This document shows positions 1-10,113 of a DNA stretch of 64,000 bases, piece after piece. Numbering within the stretch: the first letter of the stretch is position 1; each line of letters starts with the position of its first letter. Origin of the DNA: Chryseobacterium joostei (lineage in GTDB: Bacteria > Bacteroidota > Bacteroidia > Flavobacteriales > Weeksellaceae). The translations under genes and the position numbers were made by a program. The stretch covers positions 1,860,001 to 1,924,000 of the forward strand of contig NZ_CP033926.1 in NCBI RefSeq assembly GCF_003815775.1, given 5' to 3'. The notes beneath the pieces are model-generated. The model saw only the letters and a list, made by a program, of their open reading frames with translations, had not been told where the DNA came from and made no database searches.

Positions 1-2864
1 CCCATACTGAATACTCTTTGACGAGGAGTTCCATTAAAATCTACCCCAGCATTCTCCATTTCAGGATCAAGGCCTTTATATTTAGTAATGATGAATGCGT
101 TCTGAGCCTGGAAGTAAATCCTTAGATTTCTCACCCCAATAGACTTAAGAACATCCTTAGGGAAAGTATATCCTAAGCTGATTACATCAAACTTAACAAA
201 GCTTCCATCTTCCAAGAATCTTGAAGTAGCATTACTGGTCTGGTTACTCAATGTATTATCTCCAAAGATCAATCTAGGTGTCAACCCATCCCCCGGATTT
301 GAAGGACTCTGCCATCTTCCTAGAATTTCCGTTGAATTATTGTTGAAGTTCAAGGTCATTAAATCTCTTCTAGTAGCATTGAATATCTTGTTACCACCAC
401 TGAATCTAACCGTTGTACCTAAGTCAAAGTCATAGAATCTGAATTTAATACCAACTGCTCCAAAATATTTCGGTAATGTATTCCCCAATACTTTCTTATC
501 CGACAAGCCTAGTGTAGAAGATTTGCTCACATCGTTAGGATTAGAAGGGTCGAAAACTGCATAGGAACCTTGTCCTACAAGTCCTTGAACCAAGCTTCCA
601 TCAGCTTTATAATACACTGGGTTACCATTAGCTGCATTCACTCCCCAATAATCAAATCCGTAGATTGATCTCAAAGACTCTCCTACACGGATAATATTGT
701 TTGCACTGGAGAAAATATCAGCATTATTATTAGCAAGAGCCAATACCTTGTTGCTCATCAATGTCAAGTTCGCATTCACATCCAATCCGAATCTCTCAGT
801 ATTAAGAACATTGTAGTCCACTGAAAATTCGAATCCTTTGTTCTTCATATCTCCAATATTCTTGAAAATACTATTGTTAGGAACTCCCAATGATGGAGCC
901 AATGGAGCTTCAATAATCATGTCCGTAACTTTGTTCTCAAAATAATCAAAAGTAAATTTCAATCTATTACTGAACAAGGCAAGGTCAACCCCTAAATCAT
1001 ATTTGTTACTTGTTTCCCATTTTAGATCTGGGTTATAAATTTGTGAATAAGCAACCCCAGTGTAATCCGCATATTTGTAATTGCTGAACAATCCTAAATA
1101 TGGATAATTACCAATATCTGTATTTCCAACTTTAGCATAAGAAGCTCTTACTTTAAAATCAGAAACTACCTTACTGATCTTTTCCATGAAGTTTTCCTTA
1201 CTTATCGTCCATCCCACAGATACTCCTGGGAAATTACCCCACTTGTTGTTCATTGGTAATGAAGAAAGTCCGTCTCTTCTTATGGATGCCTGTAAGAAAT
1301 ATTTACCTGCATAGTTATAATTAAATCTTCCAGCATATGATAATATTCCCTGCTCTGTAATTCCTCCTCCTGACTGAGGTGTTCCTACGGAGTTGGAAAT
1401 AATTCCATTATTAAAGAAAGGAGTCGACAGGTTTGTTCCACCGCCATAGAAGCTTTGCAGCTTCTGCTTTTGGTATTCATACACTGCTACAGCACCAATA
1501 TTATGCTTTTCTCCAAAAGTCTTATTGAATGTCAAGATATTTTGGATGTTCCCTCTTAGATAATCTGAAAAGTCATTTCGGATATACCCATTGGATCCAC
1601 GTCCATCACCATGTATAGGATTCCAATATACAAACCCTTTGGTCTGAGACTGGTCAACACTTACCTGAAATCTGTAAGATAAATAAGGTAAAAATCTAAT
1701 ATCTGAATAAAGAGACCCGATCAATCTGTTTACACTGGATCTCATTTTATTGTTATTAAGGGCATATACGATGTTCGTAATATTATCTCCGGCAAGCAAT
1801 GCATTCTGCCATCTACCGACTACCCTTGGATCAGTCGCATCGATGTTATATCCGGTTGGGCTTTTTGGGTCAAAGATGGGTGTATTTGGCAATTGCTTAA
1901 TAGCATTGTAAATATTCCCTGAAAGTGATGATGCACCCGTATTCAGTCCTATATAATCTGTTTTTGTAAAACTTAGGTTTGTTCCAATCTTCATCCATTC
2001 AAATGCCTGATGATCCACATTAGCTCTTGTAGAGAATCTCTGCATTTCGTTAGGAATAGCAACCCCTTCCTGCTTGGTATATCCGATGGAAGTATAGTAG
2101 CTTGATTTTCCGAATGAACCTGAAGCTGATAATGTATTATCTGTTTGGAATGCGGCGGATCTTAGAACTGCCTTTTGCCAGTCTGTGTTATATTCTGTAC
2201 CGAACGCGATTGCCGTTTGACCTGCATTCGATCTTTTCTCATTAGAAATAGCAATAAAGTCAGGAGTTTGAAGTAAATTATACAAACCTACCGGCATTGC
2301 ATATCCTGCGTAATTGCTAAAGTTAAGGCTTAATTTTCCTCCTTTTCCTTTTTTAGTAGTTATCAGGATCACCCCATTCGCAGCTCTTGAACCATAGATT
2401 GCTGTTGCAGCACCATCTTTCAAGACTTCAAAGGATTCAATATCATTTGGGTTAATATCCCCCAAACCATTGGTAGCAGTTTGACCTCCTACATCTCCGG
2501 AAAAGATAGGAATACCATCTACGATATACAGCGGTGATGTTCCCGAGGTAATAGATGCAATCCCTCTAATTCTTACTCTTGGAGCTTCCCCCAAAATACC
2601 GGTTGTACTGGTAATCTGAACACCCGCAGCCTTACCTGCCAACTGCTGTTCAAAACTTGGAGCAGCAATACTGGCTACATCAGCGGCTTTAATAGATGTA
2701 ACAGCACCTGTAACTTCTTTTTTCTTCTGGGTTCCATACCCCACCACCAAGACTTCTTCAATTTCTTTTGTGGAAACCGTGTCTTTTTTCACCTTTTGTG
2801 CCATCACGCCTTGCCCTATAAAAAACAGGACTCCAGCACTTAGCACTGATAATTTTCCATTCAT
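1..2864 (-). CDS. SusC/RagA family TonB-linked outer membrane receptor (C-terminus cut by window edge)
   Basis: Translating the minus strand from the ATG at 2864 gives an uninterrupted frame of 954 codons to base 1. A short signal peptide ends in VMAQK, followed by a TonB box and the SusC signature EEVLVVGYGTQKKKEVTGAV. A plug domain follows (FEQQLAGKAAGVQI, PRVRIRGIASI, YIVDGIPIF), then a long beta-barrel. The last visible residues (KYKGLDPEMENAG...RVFSMG) are typical of the final SusC strands, so probably under ten residues are missing. SusC proteins import glycans or peptides with a SusD lipoprotein, which would lie beyond the left edge. The N-terminal carboxypeptidase-like domain common in SusC proteins is absent, so the TonB box comes almost directly after the signal peptide. 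Substrate unknown. Confidence 0.93.
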   Translation of the reverse strand, partial: MNGKLSVLSAGVLFFIGQGVMAQKVKKDTVSTKEIEEVLVVGYGTQKKKEVTGAVTSIKAADVASIAAPSFEQQLAGKAAGVQITSTTGILGEAPRVRIRGIASITSGTSPLYIVDGIPIFSGDVGGQTATNGLGDINPNDIESFEVLKDGAATAIYGSRAANGVILITTKKGKGGKLSLNFSNYAGYAMPVGLYNLLQTPDFIAISNEKRSNAGQTAIAFGTEYNTDWQKAVLRSAAFQTDNTLSASGSFGKSSYYTSIGYTKQEGVAIPNEMQRFSTRANVDHQAFEWMKIGTNLSFTKTDYIGLNTGASSLSGNIYNAIKQLPNTPIFDPKSPTGYNIDATDPRVVGRWQNALLAGDNITNIVYALNNNKMRSSVNRLIGSLYSDIRFLPYLSYRFQVSVDQSQTKGFVYWNPIHGDGRGSNGYIRNDFSDYLRGNIQNILTFNKTFGEKHNIGAVAVYEYQKQKLQSFYGGGTNLSTPFFNNGIISNSVGTPQSGGGITEQGILSYAGRFNYNYAGKYFLQASIRRDGLSSLPMNNKWGNFPGVSVGWTISKENFMEKISKVVSDFKVRASYAKVGNTDIGNYPYLGLFSNYKYADYTGVAYSQIYNPDLKWETSNKYDLGVDLALFSNRLKFTFDYFENKVTDMIIEAPLAPSLGVPNNSIFKNIGDMKNKGFEFSVDYNVLNTERFGLDVNANLTLMSNKVLALANNNADIFSSANNIIRVGESLRSIYGFDYWGVNAANGNPVYYKADGSLVQGLVGQGSYAVFDPSNPNDVSKSSTLGLSDKKVLGNTLPKYFGAVGIKFRFYDFDLGTTVRFSGGNKIFNATRRDLMTLNFNNNSTEILGRWQSPSNPGDGLTPRLIFGDNTLSNQTSNATSRFLEDGSFVKFDVISLGYTFPKDVLKSIGVRNLRIYFQAQNAFIITKYKGLDPEMENAGVDFNGTPRQRVFSM

Positions 2865-3232
2865 ATTAACAAATTTTAAGATATTCCGATGACAAATATG
2901 TTAATAAGAAAGAACAGATTCAAATGAAAATATCCTATCAAACAATCGATTGAAGTGAAAATTATTAATTAAAAATTCATTTTAAATTAATAATTATAGT
3001 TAATTTTAAATAATTGTTAAATATATTTAAAAACAATTTAACTTTAACAAAATATTAACAACATTTAAAAAAAATCTAACATTTAATTAAAATTAAAAAA
3101 TTAATGAATATTTTTAACTTATAAATAAATTAATGTGAAAAATATTCAATATTTAGAATAATAAATAATCATAATTTTAACAAAAATCATAATAAATTGA
3201 TAACAAAAATCACATAAAACATATAAAAAACT
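2865..3232. other. AT-rich intergenic region upstream of the SusC gene
   Basis: About 370 bases of very A+T-rich DNA with homopolymer runs and no plausible reading frame. It must hold the promoter of the minus-strand SusC gene, but I found no clean TAnnTTTG element. I see nothing else in it. Confidence 0.5.
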
Positions 3233-3259
3233 AAAGCATCCCAATTTTTGAGATGCTTT
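3233..3259 (-). terminator. Rho-independent terminator after HMG-CoA synthase
   Basis: AAAGCATC and GATGCTTT form an 8-bp stem around an A/T-rich loop, with T-rich tracts on both sides, so it could work in both directions. It sits 24 bases past the stop codon of the HMG-CoA synthase gene. Confidence 0.75.
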
Positions 3260-3282
3260 TTATAATTTTATAAGTATAAATA

Positions 3283-4611
3283 TTATTTCTTATAACTATA
3301 GTATCTAGCTCCATTTAAAACAGGATTTCCATCTTCAATAGAAACAAGGCCAAATCCATTGTAGCCTGTATTTACAGATTGATTCAATTGTTTTCTGTGA
3401 AGCTTTTCGTATGTATCAAAATCAATAGCAGTTCTATTATTCAGGTTTTCGAAAAGATTCCATTTATCCACAACTTTTCTCCAGTTTTCAGAAACCTTAC
3501 CCGCAAAAACTTTCGACTTAGATCCACTACCATAACCAAAGAATCCTATCTCTTTTCCAGACAAATCTTCATTGTCGTTAAAAGAAGTTTGCAAACCGGA
3601 AAGGAATGCCATAAAAATAGAGGCTGTATACATATTTCCTATTTCGGAAGAAGCTCTTTGAGTCTTTTCTATTACATCATTCATCAATTGTACATAATTT
3701 TCAGACTTTGCAACAAGTTTTTGCTCTTCGGGAGTTTCATAAGACAATCCGTTTTCAAGACTGTAAATCTCAGTAAATATTCTTTTTCCATGGAAAGCAT
3801 AAGGAAGATGAAAAACAATATATTTCCAATCCTGATAAGGTTTATCCTTACCTGTAACATCCTTATAATGTTGATATGCTTCTTTTATCCTGTCCTGATA
3901 ACACTGGTTGGAATACTGCCCATCAAAAACCGGCTCATCTGTAAAAATTTCAATTTTATCAGGATAAACATCCGGAGCTCCCATCAGGTCTTCCTTTTTA
4001 TATTGTCTTCTTGGTTTGAAAAAATCAAAAACGCTTTCTGTAGCAACTCCCCAATGATTATCAATTTTCAGAAGATCCGGCTTTGCAGAGACTAAAAGCG
4101 AAACTGCGCCACCTCCTTGTGTATATTCTCCGGAAGAAGCCAGTTCATACTTTGCATAGTCACTGGCAATTACCACTGCTTTCTTATCAGGGTTTACTCT
4201 TACAAAATCTAAAGCATTGTGAAGAGCATCTACTCCACCTACACAGGCAAAAGTCATGTCTACCACATCACAGTTCCTGAATACCCTTTCACCAAATTCG
4301 CCCTCCAATACCTTTTCAACCATTTGCATTGCATAGGAAGCCGTGGGCTTAGCCGCGTCTAATGCACTTTCTGTTCCCAGATAAATTCTTGCAATCTCTT
4401 TAGGATTGATATTATAATCTTTAATTAACCTTAATAATGCTTCTGCTGCAAAAGTAGCTGCATCTTCATGTACGTCGGGAAGTCCCATTTTATGAAGTCC
4501 TAACCCTTTCTCCAATTTGGCAGGTTCTATGCCTCTTTTTTCTGCTAAATCTTTAATTTCCAAATACAAAGAAGGTACATAATAGCTTGCCGCCTCAATT
4601 CCAAAACTCAT
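3283..4611 (-). CDS. Hydroxymethylglutaryl-CoA synthase
   Basis: A 442-residue cytosolic thiolase-fold enzyme that condenses acetyl-CoA with acetoacetyl-CoA to HMG-CoA, the entry step of the mevalonate route to isoprenoids. The catalytic triad of the family is visible: Glu81 (LGTESALDAAKP), nucleophile Cys123 (TFACVGGVDAL) and His268 (VFHLPYAFHGK). Length is a little above the roughly 390 residues of short bacterial forms. It stands alone, with terminators on both sides, so it appears monocistronic. HMG-CoA synthase-like enzymes also occur in beta-branching cassettes of polyketide pathways, but no such neighbours are present, so the mevalonate role is the better reading. Confidence 0.93.
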   Translation of the reverse strand: MSFGIEAASYYVPSLYLEIKDLAEKRGIEPAKLEKGLGLHKMGLPDVHEDAATFAAEALLRLIKDYNINPKEIARIYLGTESALDAAKPTASYAMQMVEKVLEGEFGERVFRNCDVVDMTFACVGGVDALHNALDFVRVNPDKKAVVIASDYAKYELASSGEYTQGGGAVSLLVSAKPDLLKIDNHWGVATESVFDFFKPRRQYKKEDLMGAPDVYPDKIEIFTDEPVFDGQYSNQCYQDRIKEAYQHYKDVTGKDKPYQDWKYIVFHLPYAFHGKRIFTEIYSLENGLSYETPEEQKLVAKSENYVQLMNDVIEKTQRASSEIGNMYTASIFMAFLSGLQTSFNDNEDLSGKEIGFFGYGSGSKSKVFAGKVSENWRKVVDKWNLFENLNNRTAIDFDTYEKLHRKQLNQSVNTGYNGFGLVSIEDGNPVLNGARYYSYKK

Positions 4612-4650
4612 AATTTTCTAAATTTTAAACGAATTTATGAAAGATAACGC

Positions 4651-4680
4651 AAAAAACAGCGGTTAAAACCACTGTTTTTT
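4651..4680. terminator. Terminator-like hairpin between M1 peptidase and HMG-CoA synthase genes
   Basis: AAAAAACAG...CTGTTTTTT forms a stem whose middle part pairs through G-T on one strand. It has A and T tracts on both sides, and lies upstream of the HMG-CoA synthase start, second in tandem after the hairpin at 4701-4725. Confidence 0.6.
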
Positions 4681-4700
4681 ATAATATTAATAAGAAAAAG

Positions 4701-4725
4701 AAAGCCAACAAATTCTGCCGGCTTT
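4701..4725 (-). terminator. Rho-independent terminator after M1 aminopeptidase
   Basis: On the minus strand, AAAGCCGGC pairs with GTTGGCTTT (two G-T pairs) around a 7-base loop, followed by CTTTTTC. It begins 6 bases after the stop codon. Confidence 0.75.
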
Positions 4726-4730
4726 ACATT

Positions 4731-7241
4731 TTACTTATAATTTTCAATTGCTTTATTCAAGGTATCAATCTGCTTATTGATACTTGCAGCATTCTGTGGA
4801 TTTTGTTTTAATAATTCCATCTTTTTACTCAAACCATCTTTCAGCATTTGAACCATCATCATTTTAGCTTGCGGGTTATCTGTCATCTGATTTTTAGCAT
4901 ACCCAGCTATTTTAGTAATGCTTTCAGTTGCCGCTAGGTTATCTGAAGTCATGATCCAGTTGAAGCCATCTTCCGCAGCTTTTCCTAATTCCGGGTTCTG
5001 GAACTTAATAAACGGATAAAATACTGCAATTCGAGCAATATTTGACATTTGGGAAGTTACCTTATTCTTTACAATAATTGGAAGCAATTGTGCCTGTAAT
5101 TCCTCTGAGGCCCCTTCAAGATCAATTTTGTCTGCAAAATTATTTGCTTTTGACGGATCTACGGCAAGAATAGCACCTAGAGAGTTTCCTTTTACAGCAT
5201 TTGAAACGGCACTCATGCCTTTTTCAAACATCGGAAGATATTTTTTATCTTTCGTTTTTGCCAAGGCAGCAATAGCTGCAGCCTGCGTTAATGTTTTAGG
5301 ATCATTAGCAGCTAGTTTTTCTACATCAGCTCCTAAAGCTTTAATTTGTTCAGGATTTGAAAGATCCATTAATTGTAAAGCCTGAATTCTCACTCTAAAG
5401 AAGGGATCCTTAAGAGCTGCAGACAATAATTTTATAGCAGCAGGACTTTTTCCTAACTGGTCTTTTATCCCTGTTAAAGCATTATATTTATTTTTAAACT
5501 CCTTGGAGTTTGTAAACTGCATCAGGTTCTGTTCAGGAGTCTTTTTATCCGTAATCTCTGCCAGTAGAACTCCATCTGCATTGATATTTACCAGATCCGG
5601 AGTTTTGGAAACATCAAAACTGAATGTATTCTTTGCTTCTGCATTTACCCAAACATTGTATCTCTTCGGTTTTCCATTATCATATACATCAATTGCCAAC
5701 GGAAACTCAAAAAGCGGTTCCTGAGTCTGGTTAATTGTAACTGACACCTGTTTTTTTACAGGTTCAAAAGTAAATGAAGAGTTGATCTTCGGGTTACCGT
5801 TTGCAAAATACCATTGATTAAAGAACCAGTTCAGGTCTTTTCCTGACACTTTTTCAAAGGAAAGTCTCAATTGATGAGCTTCTGCATTCTGATATTCATA
5901 CGTTTTCAGGTAATCATTCATTCCGGCAAAGAAAGCATCATCTCCAAGATAACTTCTTAGCATATTTAGGATTCCCCCACCTTTCTGATACGTCACCAGA
6001 TCGAAAACATCTTCACGAGATTCATAGTTAAATCTCACAAGATTTTTCTTAAAGTCTGATGGATTATGGATATATCTGTTCACGTCCGTCATCAGGTGAT
6101 AGTCAGCCTGATCTTTTCCGTACTTATATTCGTTCCAAAGATATTCTGAGTAATTGGCAAAAGATTCATTTACGGTAAGGTTACTCCAGCTTTCTGCTGT
6201 TACCAGATCTCCAAACCAATGGTGAAATAATTCATGGGCAATAGTATCTTCCCAAGTATTTTCATCGATAAGCTGCCCCGGTTTTTGAAGAATATCACTT
6301 CCATGAAGAGTTGCTGTAGTATTTTCCATGGCGCCGCTTACATAATTTCTACCGGAAATCTGTGCATATTTTGCCCAAGGATAATCATAGTTCAGCTTCT
6401 TGGAGAAAAACTCGATCATCTCAGGGGTATTTCCGTAAATCTGCTTGGCATAAGGTTCATATTCTTTTTCGATATAGTAATCTACGGGAATATTTCTCCA
6501 TTTATCTTTTACGATGGCATATTCACCTACTCCCATAAAGAAAAGATAGGTAGAGTGTCTTTTATCCATCACCCAATGATCTGTTCTAAGTCCATTGGCT
6601 TCTTTCTGGGAATTTTTTAAAACTCCGTTTGAAAGTGTTACATATTTATCAGGAACCGTCATATAGATTTCCTGTGTGGTCTTTTGGTTGGATTTATCAA
6701 TTGTTGGGAACCATGCTGAAGAAGATTCCGTTTCTCCCTGAGTCCAGATCTGTGTAGGCATATCCGGTTCTGTTCCTTGTGCATTAATGAAATAAAGTCC
6801 TTTTGCATCATTAATAGCCATACTCCCCTGTTGCTTTACTTCGTTTGGACGGGATGTATATTTGATGTAAACTGTATAATCCTGATTTTTCTGGTAGGTT
6901 TTATCCAGAGTAATTTTCAGGACATCATCTTTATATTCGTATTTTAAAGGAGATTTTTTACCATTGTTATCAAGGGCAACTTCATGAATCAGCATTGCCT
7001 TTGCATCAAGTATCAGTTCGTTGGTAGCATAGAAGTATGGTGAAGCAGTAAGCCACTCCTCTCCATTCATCTGTTCTTTCTGATAATCGAAGTTTACTTT
7101 CAGTTTGGTATGTTTAAGTTCTGTTACCTTGGTATGGGTAGCTCTGTATACCTTTTCTCTTCCTGAAGTTTCAGTTTGTGCTGATACGTTTGCGGAAAAT
7201 AAAATCCCGAGTATAGCAATCGATAAAATGGCCTTTCTCAT
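4731..7241 (-). CDS. Secreted M1 family zinc aminopeptidase
   Basis: An 836-residue metallopeptidase that removes N-terminal residues from peptides outside the cytoplasm. A signal peptide (MRKAILSIAILGILFSANVSA) starts the protein. The N-terminal beta domain is followed by the exopeptidase motif GAMEN (303-307) and the zinc site HELFH (336-340) with the third ligand Glu359 in NESFANYSEY. A helical, HEAT-like C-terminal domain follows, as in other M1 enzymes. The gene lies 25 bases downstream of a small ORF of unknown function with which it is probably co-transcribed, and ends at a terminator. Role inferred: peptide scavenging at the cell envelope, as in proteolytic flavobacteria. Confidence 0.94.
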   Translation of the reverse strand: MRKAILSIAILGILFSANVSAQTETSGREKVYRATHTKVTELKHTKLKVNFDYQKEQMNGEEWLTASPYFYATNELILDAKAMLIHEVALDNNGKKSPLKYEYKDDVLKITLDKTYQKNQDYTVYIKYTSRPNEVKQQGSMAINDAKGLYFINAQGTEPDMPTQIWTQGETESSSAWFPTIDKSNQKTTQEIYMTVPDKYVTLSNGVLKNSQKEANGLRTDHWVMDKRHSTYLFFMGVGEYAIVKDKWRNIPVDYYIEKEYEPYAKQIYGNTPEMIEFFSKKLNYDYPWAKYAQISGRNYVSGAMENTTATLHGSDILQKPGQLIDENTWEDTIAHELFHHWFGDLVTAESWSNLTVNESFANYSEYLWNEYKYGKDQADYHLMTDVNRYIHNPSDFKKNLVRFNYESREDVFDLVTYQKGGGILNMLRSYLGDDAFFAGMNDYLKTYEYQNAEAHQLRLSFEKVSGKDLNWFFNQWYFANGNPKINSSFTFEPVKKQVSVTINQTQEPLFEFPLAIDVYDNGKPKRYNVWVNAEAKNTFSFDVSKTPDLVNINADGVLLAEITDKKTPEQNLMQFTNSKEFKNKYNALTGIKDQLGKSPAAIKLLSAALKDPFFRVRIQALQLMDLSNPEQIKALGADVEKLAANDPKTLTQAAAIAALAKTKDKKYLPMFEKGMSAVSNAVKGNSLGAILAVDPSKANNFADKIDLEGASEELQAQLLPIIVKNKVTSQMSNIARIAVFYPFIKFQNPELGKAAEDGFNWIMTSDNLAATESITKIAGYAKNQMTDNPQAKMMMVQMLKDGLSKKMELLKQNPQNAASINKQIDTLNKAIENYK

Positions 7242-7266
7242 CTGTCTACTTTATTATTATTTAGAA

Positions 7267-7485
7267 TTATTTTTTTATTATGATGTCAAAAATATCATTG
7301 ACTAGAGTTTCGTAATCCCCTGTTTTCAATTGTTCCTTTGTTTTGGCAAATGCTTTTTTCAGCTCACTTTCCGGGTTTTCGTCATCTACAACTTCTGCTG
7401 AAGTAACTCCCTTCAATTGAAGTATTGCATTCTTAAGCATTTCAGGATCTACATTCTCTTCAATATTTATTTTTAAATACTTCAT
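7267..7485 (-). CDS. Small conserved-looking protein, function unknown
   Basis: A 72-residue acidic protein that I do not recognise. The first half (LKINIEENVDPEMLKNAILQ, then a short V-rich strand) resembles the beta-alpha-beta start of small metal-binding or ACT-like folds, but has no Cys or His ligands. The second half is helical with alternating Lys and Glu. It resembles in size the antitoxin half of a toxin-antitoxin pair, yet no toxin-sized partner adjoins it. It sits 25 bases upstream of the M1 aminopeptidase and is probably its operon partner. Confidence 0.65.
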   Translation of the reverse strand: MKYLKINIEENVDPEMLKNAILQLKGVTSAEVVDDENPESELKKAFAKTKEQLKTGDYETLVNDIFDIIIKK

Positions 7486-7631
7486 GATTTATATTTGTAA
7501 TTAGATATACTACTAATCTCCTTTTTAAAAGGAATTATAATCCGTTATGGATCTTCTTTCAAATTTAAAACTTATTTTAGAAACAATATACCTGTTTTAG
7601 GCATTTTAAGTATTTAAAAATAAAGCTGAAA

Positions 7632-9071
7632 TCATTTTACCCTGCTTATTTTTCCGTTTTGGTAAAGAAAAACGGTTGCACAATCTGCTTTTCTCTCCAC
7701 ATTATAAACATGGATCTTTTTGGAATTTATACCATTCATTTCAGATAGCATGGGACTTTCCCAGTTATTGTAGAAAATAGGTTCTCTAAAAGTAAAGTGA
7801 GGATTGGTCTTTAATTCATTTGATATATCATATTTCAAGCAGATTTCTCCATTTTCAATATGATTCTCCTTAAGAGCAATGTTTAGTTTGCTGAATAATT
7901 CATTGTTAAACTTGCTTGCATAAATCCATGAATTTTTAACACTGATATCCGTGATCATGAGAAGAAAGGCAAGGATTGCAAAACATACGCTGATTATCTT
8001 ATTTCCTAATTTCAGCTTAACCAATACATATACAATTCCTGAAATCACAAATAGCGTATAGAAAAGCCTTATGGCTCCAAGGTTTCGATTATCAAACCCG
8101 AAAACAGTAGGAATATAGGATGAGAAAAGAAAAATACTTAATCCCAGCAGTATTGAAATCAGGGAAATGATTCCTAATGTTTTAAAACGATGCAGTTGAC
8201 TTTTAAAATCATAAGCAGAAAATACCTTATAAACGACTGAAGACACCATCAATGCGGATATTATTTCTACAATATGAATATTTCTAAGGTTCAATAATCC
8301 TTTATACATTCCCACAAAAATGTCCTTGAAAAACAGTTTAACGGAATAGACAGCTATCTGACCTACTCTTTTAAACTCAAAAATCTTCCCTACTTCATCT
8401 CTTTGATAGGAATTAACAAATATCTCCGGCTGGATAACCTTTCTGAAAAGAACAATGATCCCTGAAGTAATCAACAGAAATACAATTCTTTTTTTATTAT
8501 TCTTAATTAAAAATAAATTCAAAAGAATCAACGGAAGAAAAATTTCGTAGCTCAAAATGGAGGCAATAAAAAACAGTGCGCTAAGTATTATATTTTTACG
8601 AACGCAGATAAAGTAAATGCTTAAGGAGAAAAAGATGGTTGCCAGATTGGAGTTTAGCATAATGGACGAAAACTGAATACTTGTCCCAATTAAAGAACAT
8701 GAATACAGTAAGGTAACCAAACTTGCCAATTCTTTTGACAGAATATTTTTGGCTACACAATAAATGGCAATCAAAGAAAGAGGAAAAAAGAGTACGCCTA
8801 AAAGATAGATGTATTCATTAGACTTGGAAAAAAAAATCAAGGTTCCCGTGACAAATCCAGACACAGGTCTTGCAGCCATGGTTGTGGAGTCAAGAAAAGA
8901 ATAAATGTAACTGAAATACGACTTTGAAATTTGCTTTGATTCGTAAAGTTTACTCAGGTCGTCTGAAACAACTATTTTCTCTTTAAAAACAGCCAGGCAT
9001 ATATAAAGATTGTAAACAATTATTAAGATATTCAGAAATATCAGATAACTATTGTTTAATTTTTTTTCCAT
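7632..9071 (-). CDS. Polytopic membrane protein, glycosyltransferase-like
   Basis: A protein of about 479 residues with roughly ten hydrophobic segments and a soluble C-terminal tail of about 90 residues. The layout (short N-terminal helix, a loop with acidic pair VVSDDLSKLYE after helix 1, many helices, C-terminal extracytoplasmic domain) recalls GT-C fold glycosyltransferases and GtrII-type proteins, which carry an acidic motif in that first loop. I see no diagnostic motif, so this remains an inference. I chose the ATG at 9071; an in-frame TTG lies four codons upstream. It appears to be a single-gene unit. Confidence 0.7.
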   Translation of the reverse strand: MEKKLNNSYLIFLNILIIVYNLYICLAVFKEKIVVSDDLSKLYESKQISKSYFSYIYSFLDSTTMAARPVSGFVTGTLIFFSKSNEYIYLLGVLFFPLSLIAIYCVAKNILSKELASLVTLLYSCSLIGTSIQFSSIMLNSNLATIFFSLSIYFICVRKNIILSALFFIASILSYEIFLPLILLNLFLIKNNKKRIVFLLITSGIIVLFRKVIQPEIFVNSYQRDEVGKIFEFKRVGQIAVYSVKLFFKDIFVGMYKGLLNLRNIHIVEIISALMVSSVVYKVFSAYDFKSQLHRFKTLGIISLISILLGLSIFLFSSYIPTVFGFDNRNLGAIRLFYTLFVISGIVYVLVKLKLGNKIISVCFAILAFLLMITDISVKNSWIYASKFNNELFSKLNIALKENHIENGEICLKYDISNELKTNPHFTFREPIFYNNWESPMLSEMNGINSKKIHVYNVERKADCATVFLYQNGKISRVK

Positions 9072-9173
9072 ATTATTTTTCAAAATTTGTGGTGAAAACT
9101 ATATTTTCACAAGCATCAAAAATAATGGAAATATACCAATTACAAAAGGATATTAAAAATATCGAGTGACATA

Positions 9174-9968
9174 TTAAATTGCTACCGGAGCCTTGATCCC
9201 CGGATGTGGATCATAGTTTTCCAGAGTAAAGTCTTCAAAATCGAAATCGAAGATGTCTTTCACGTCCGGATTCAGCTTCATAGTCGGAAGTGGTCTGGTC
9301 TCTCTCGAAAGCTGTCTGTTTACCTGCTCAAAATGGTTGTTGTAAATGTGAACATCTCCAAAACTGTGAACATAATCTCCTACTTCCAAATCACAAACCT
9401 GTGCTACCATCATTAATAATAGCGCGTAACTTGCGATATTGAAAGGAACACCAAGGAAAACATCTGCACTTCTCTGATAAAGCTGAAGAGACAATTTCCC
9501 ATCTGCTACATAAAACTGGAATAATGCATGGCAAGGTGCCAATGCCATATTTGGAATTTCTGCTACATTCCATGCAGAAACGATTAATCTTCGGGAATCC
9601 GGATTCTTTTTAATCTGGTCAATAACCTCAGTGATCTGATCTACAACTTTACCATCAGCTCCATTCCAGCTTCTCCATTGTGCTCCGTAAACCGGCCCAA
9701 GATCACCATTCTCATTTGCCCATTCATCCCAGATACTTACCCCGTTATCTTTAAGATACTTGATATTGGTATCTCCTTTTAAAAACCAAAGCAATTCGTA
9801 GATGATGGACTTTAAATGCACTTTTTTAGTGGTTACCAATGGAAAGCCTTTTGACAGATCATATCTCAGCTGATATCCGAACACACTCCTTGTTCCGGTA
9901 CCTGTTCTATCGGTTTTATCAGTTCCGTTGTCTAAAATATGTTGTAAAAGATCCAGGTAATTTTGCAT
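9174..9968 (-). CDS. thyA: Thymidylate synthase
   Basis: A 264-residue enzyme, the same length as the Escherichia coli protein, that methylates dUMP to dTMP using methylene-tetrahydrofolate. The nucleophile Cys146 lies in [12 protein letters not shown], and the substrate-binding segments [11 protein letters not shown] and [16 protein letters not shown] are intact. The longer frame starting at 10013 is rejected: its extra 15 codons run into the terminator hairpin at 10001-10030, and the ATG at 9968 gives the canonical [12 protein letters not shown] start. The usual partner dihydrofolate reductase is not next to it here. Confidence 0.97.
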   Translation of the reverse strand: MQNYLDLLQHILDNGTDKTDRTGTGTRSVFGYQLRYDLSKGFPLVTTKKVHLKSIIYELLWFLKGDTNIKYLKDNGVSIWDEWANENGDLGPVYGAQWRSWNGADGKVVDQITEVIDQIKKNPDSRRLIVSAWNVAEIPNMALAPCHALFQFYVADGKLSLQLYQRSADVFLGVPFNIASYALLLMMVAQVCDLEVGDYVHSFGDVHIYNNHFEQVNRQLSRETRPLPTMKLNPDVKDIFDFDFEDFTLENYDPHPGIKAPVAI

Positions 9969-10000
9969 TTTGAAAGGAATTTTATGGTTCAAATTTACTA

Positions 10001-10030
10001 AAAAAGCACTCAATATTTGAATGCTTTTTA
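10001..10030 (-). terminator. Terminator after the repeat-protein gene
   Basis: AAAAAGCA and TGCTTTTT form a stem, extended by a short inner TCAA/TTGA pairing after one mismatch, with T-rich flanks. It lies between the upstream minus-strand gene (stop at 10114) and the thyA start at 9968. Confidence 0.65.
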
Positions 10031-10113
10031 AAATAGATGTAAACGTTTTTTATTAAACATTTGTATATCTGCTATCTACAGGTTATTGAAATAATCTATA
10101 TCATGTTATTGGA

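Noticed and set aside
3379..4095. A 238-codon open frame on the plus strand
   Set aside because: It lies entirely antisense to the HMG-CoA synthase gene, has no recognisable motif, and its composition follows from the codons of the real gene.
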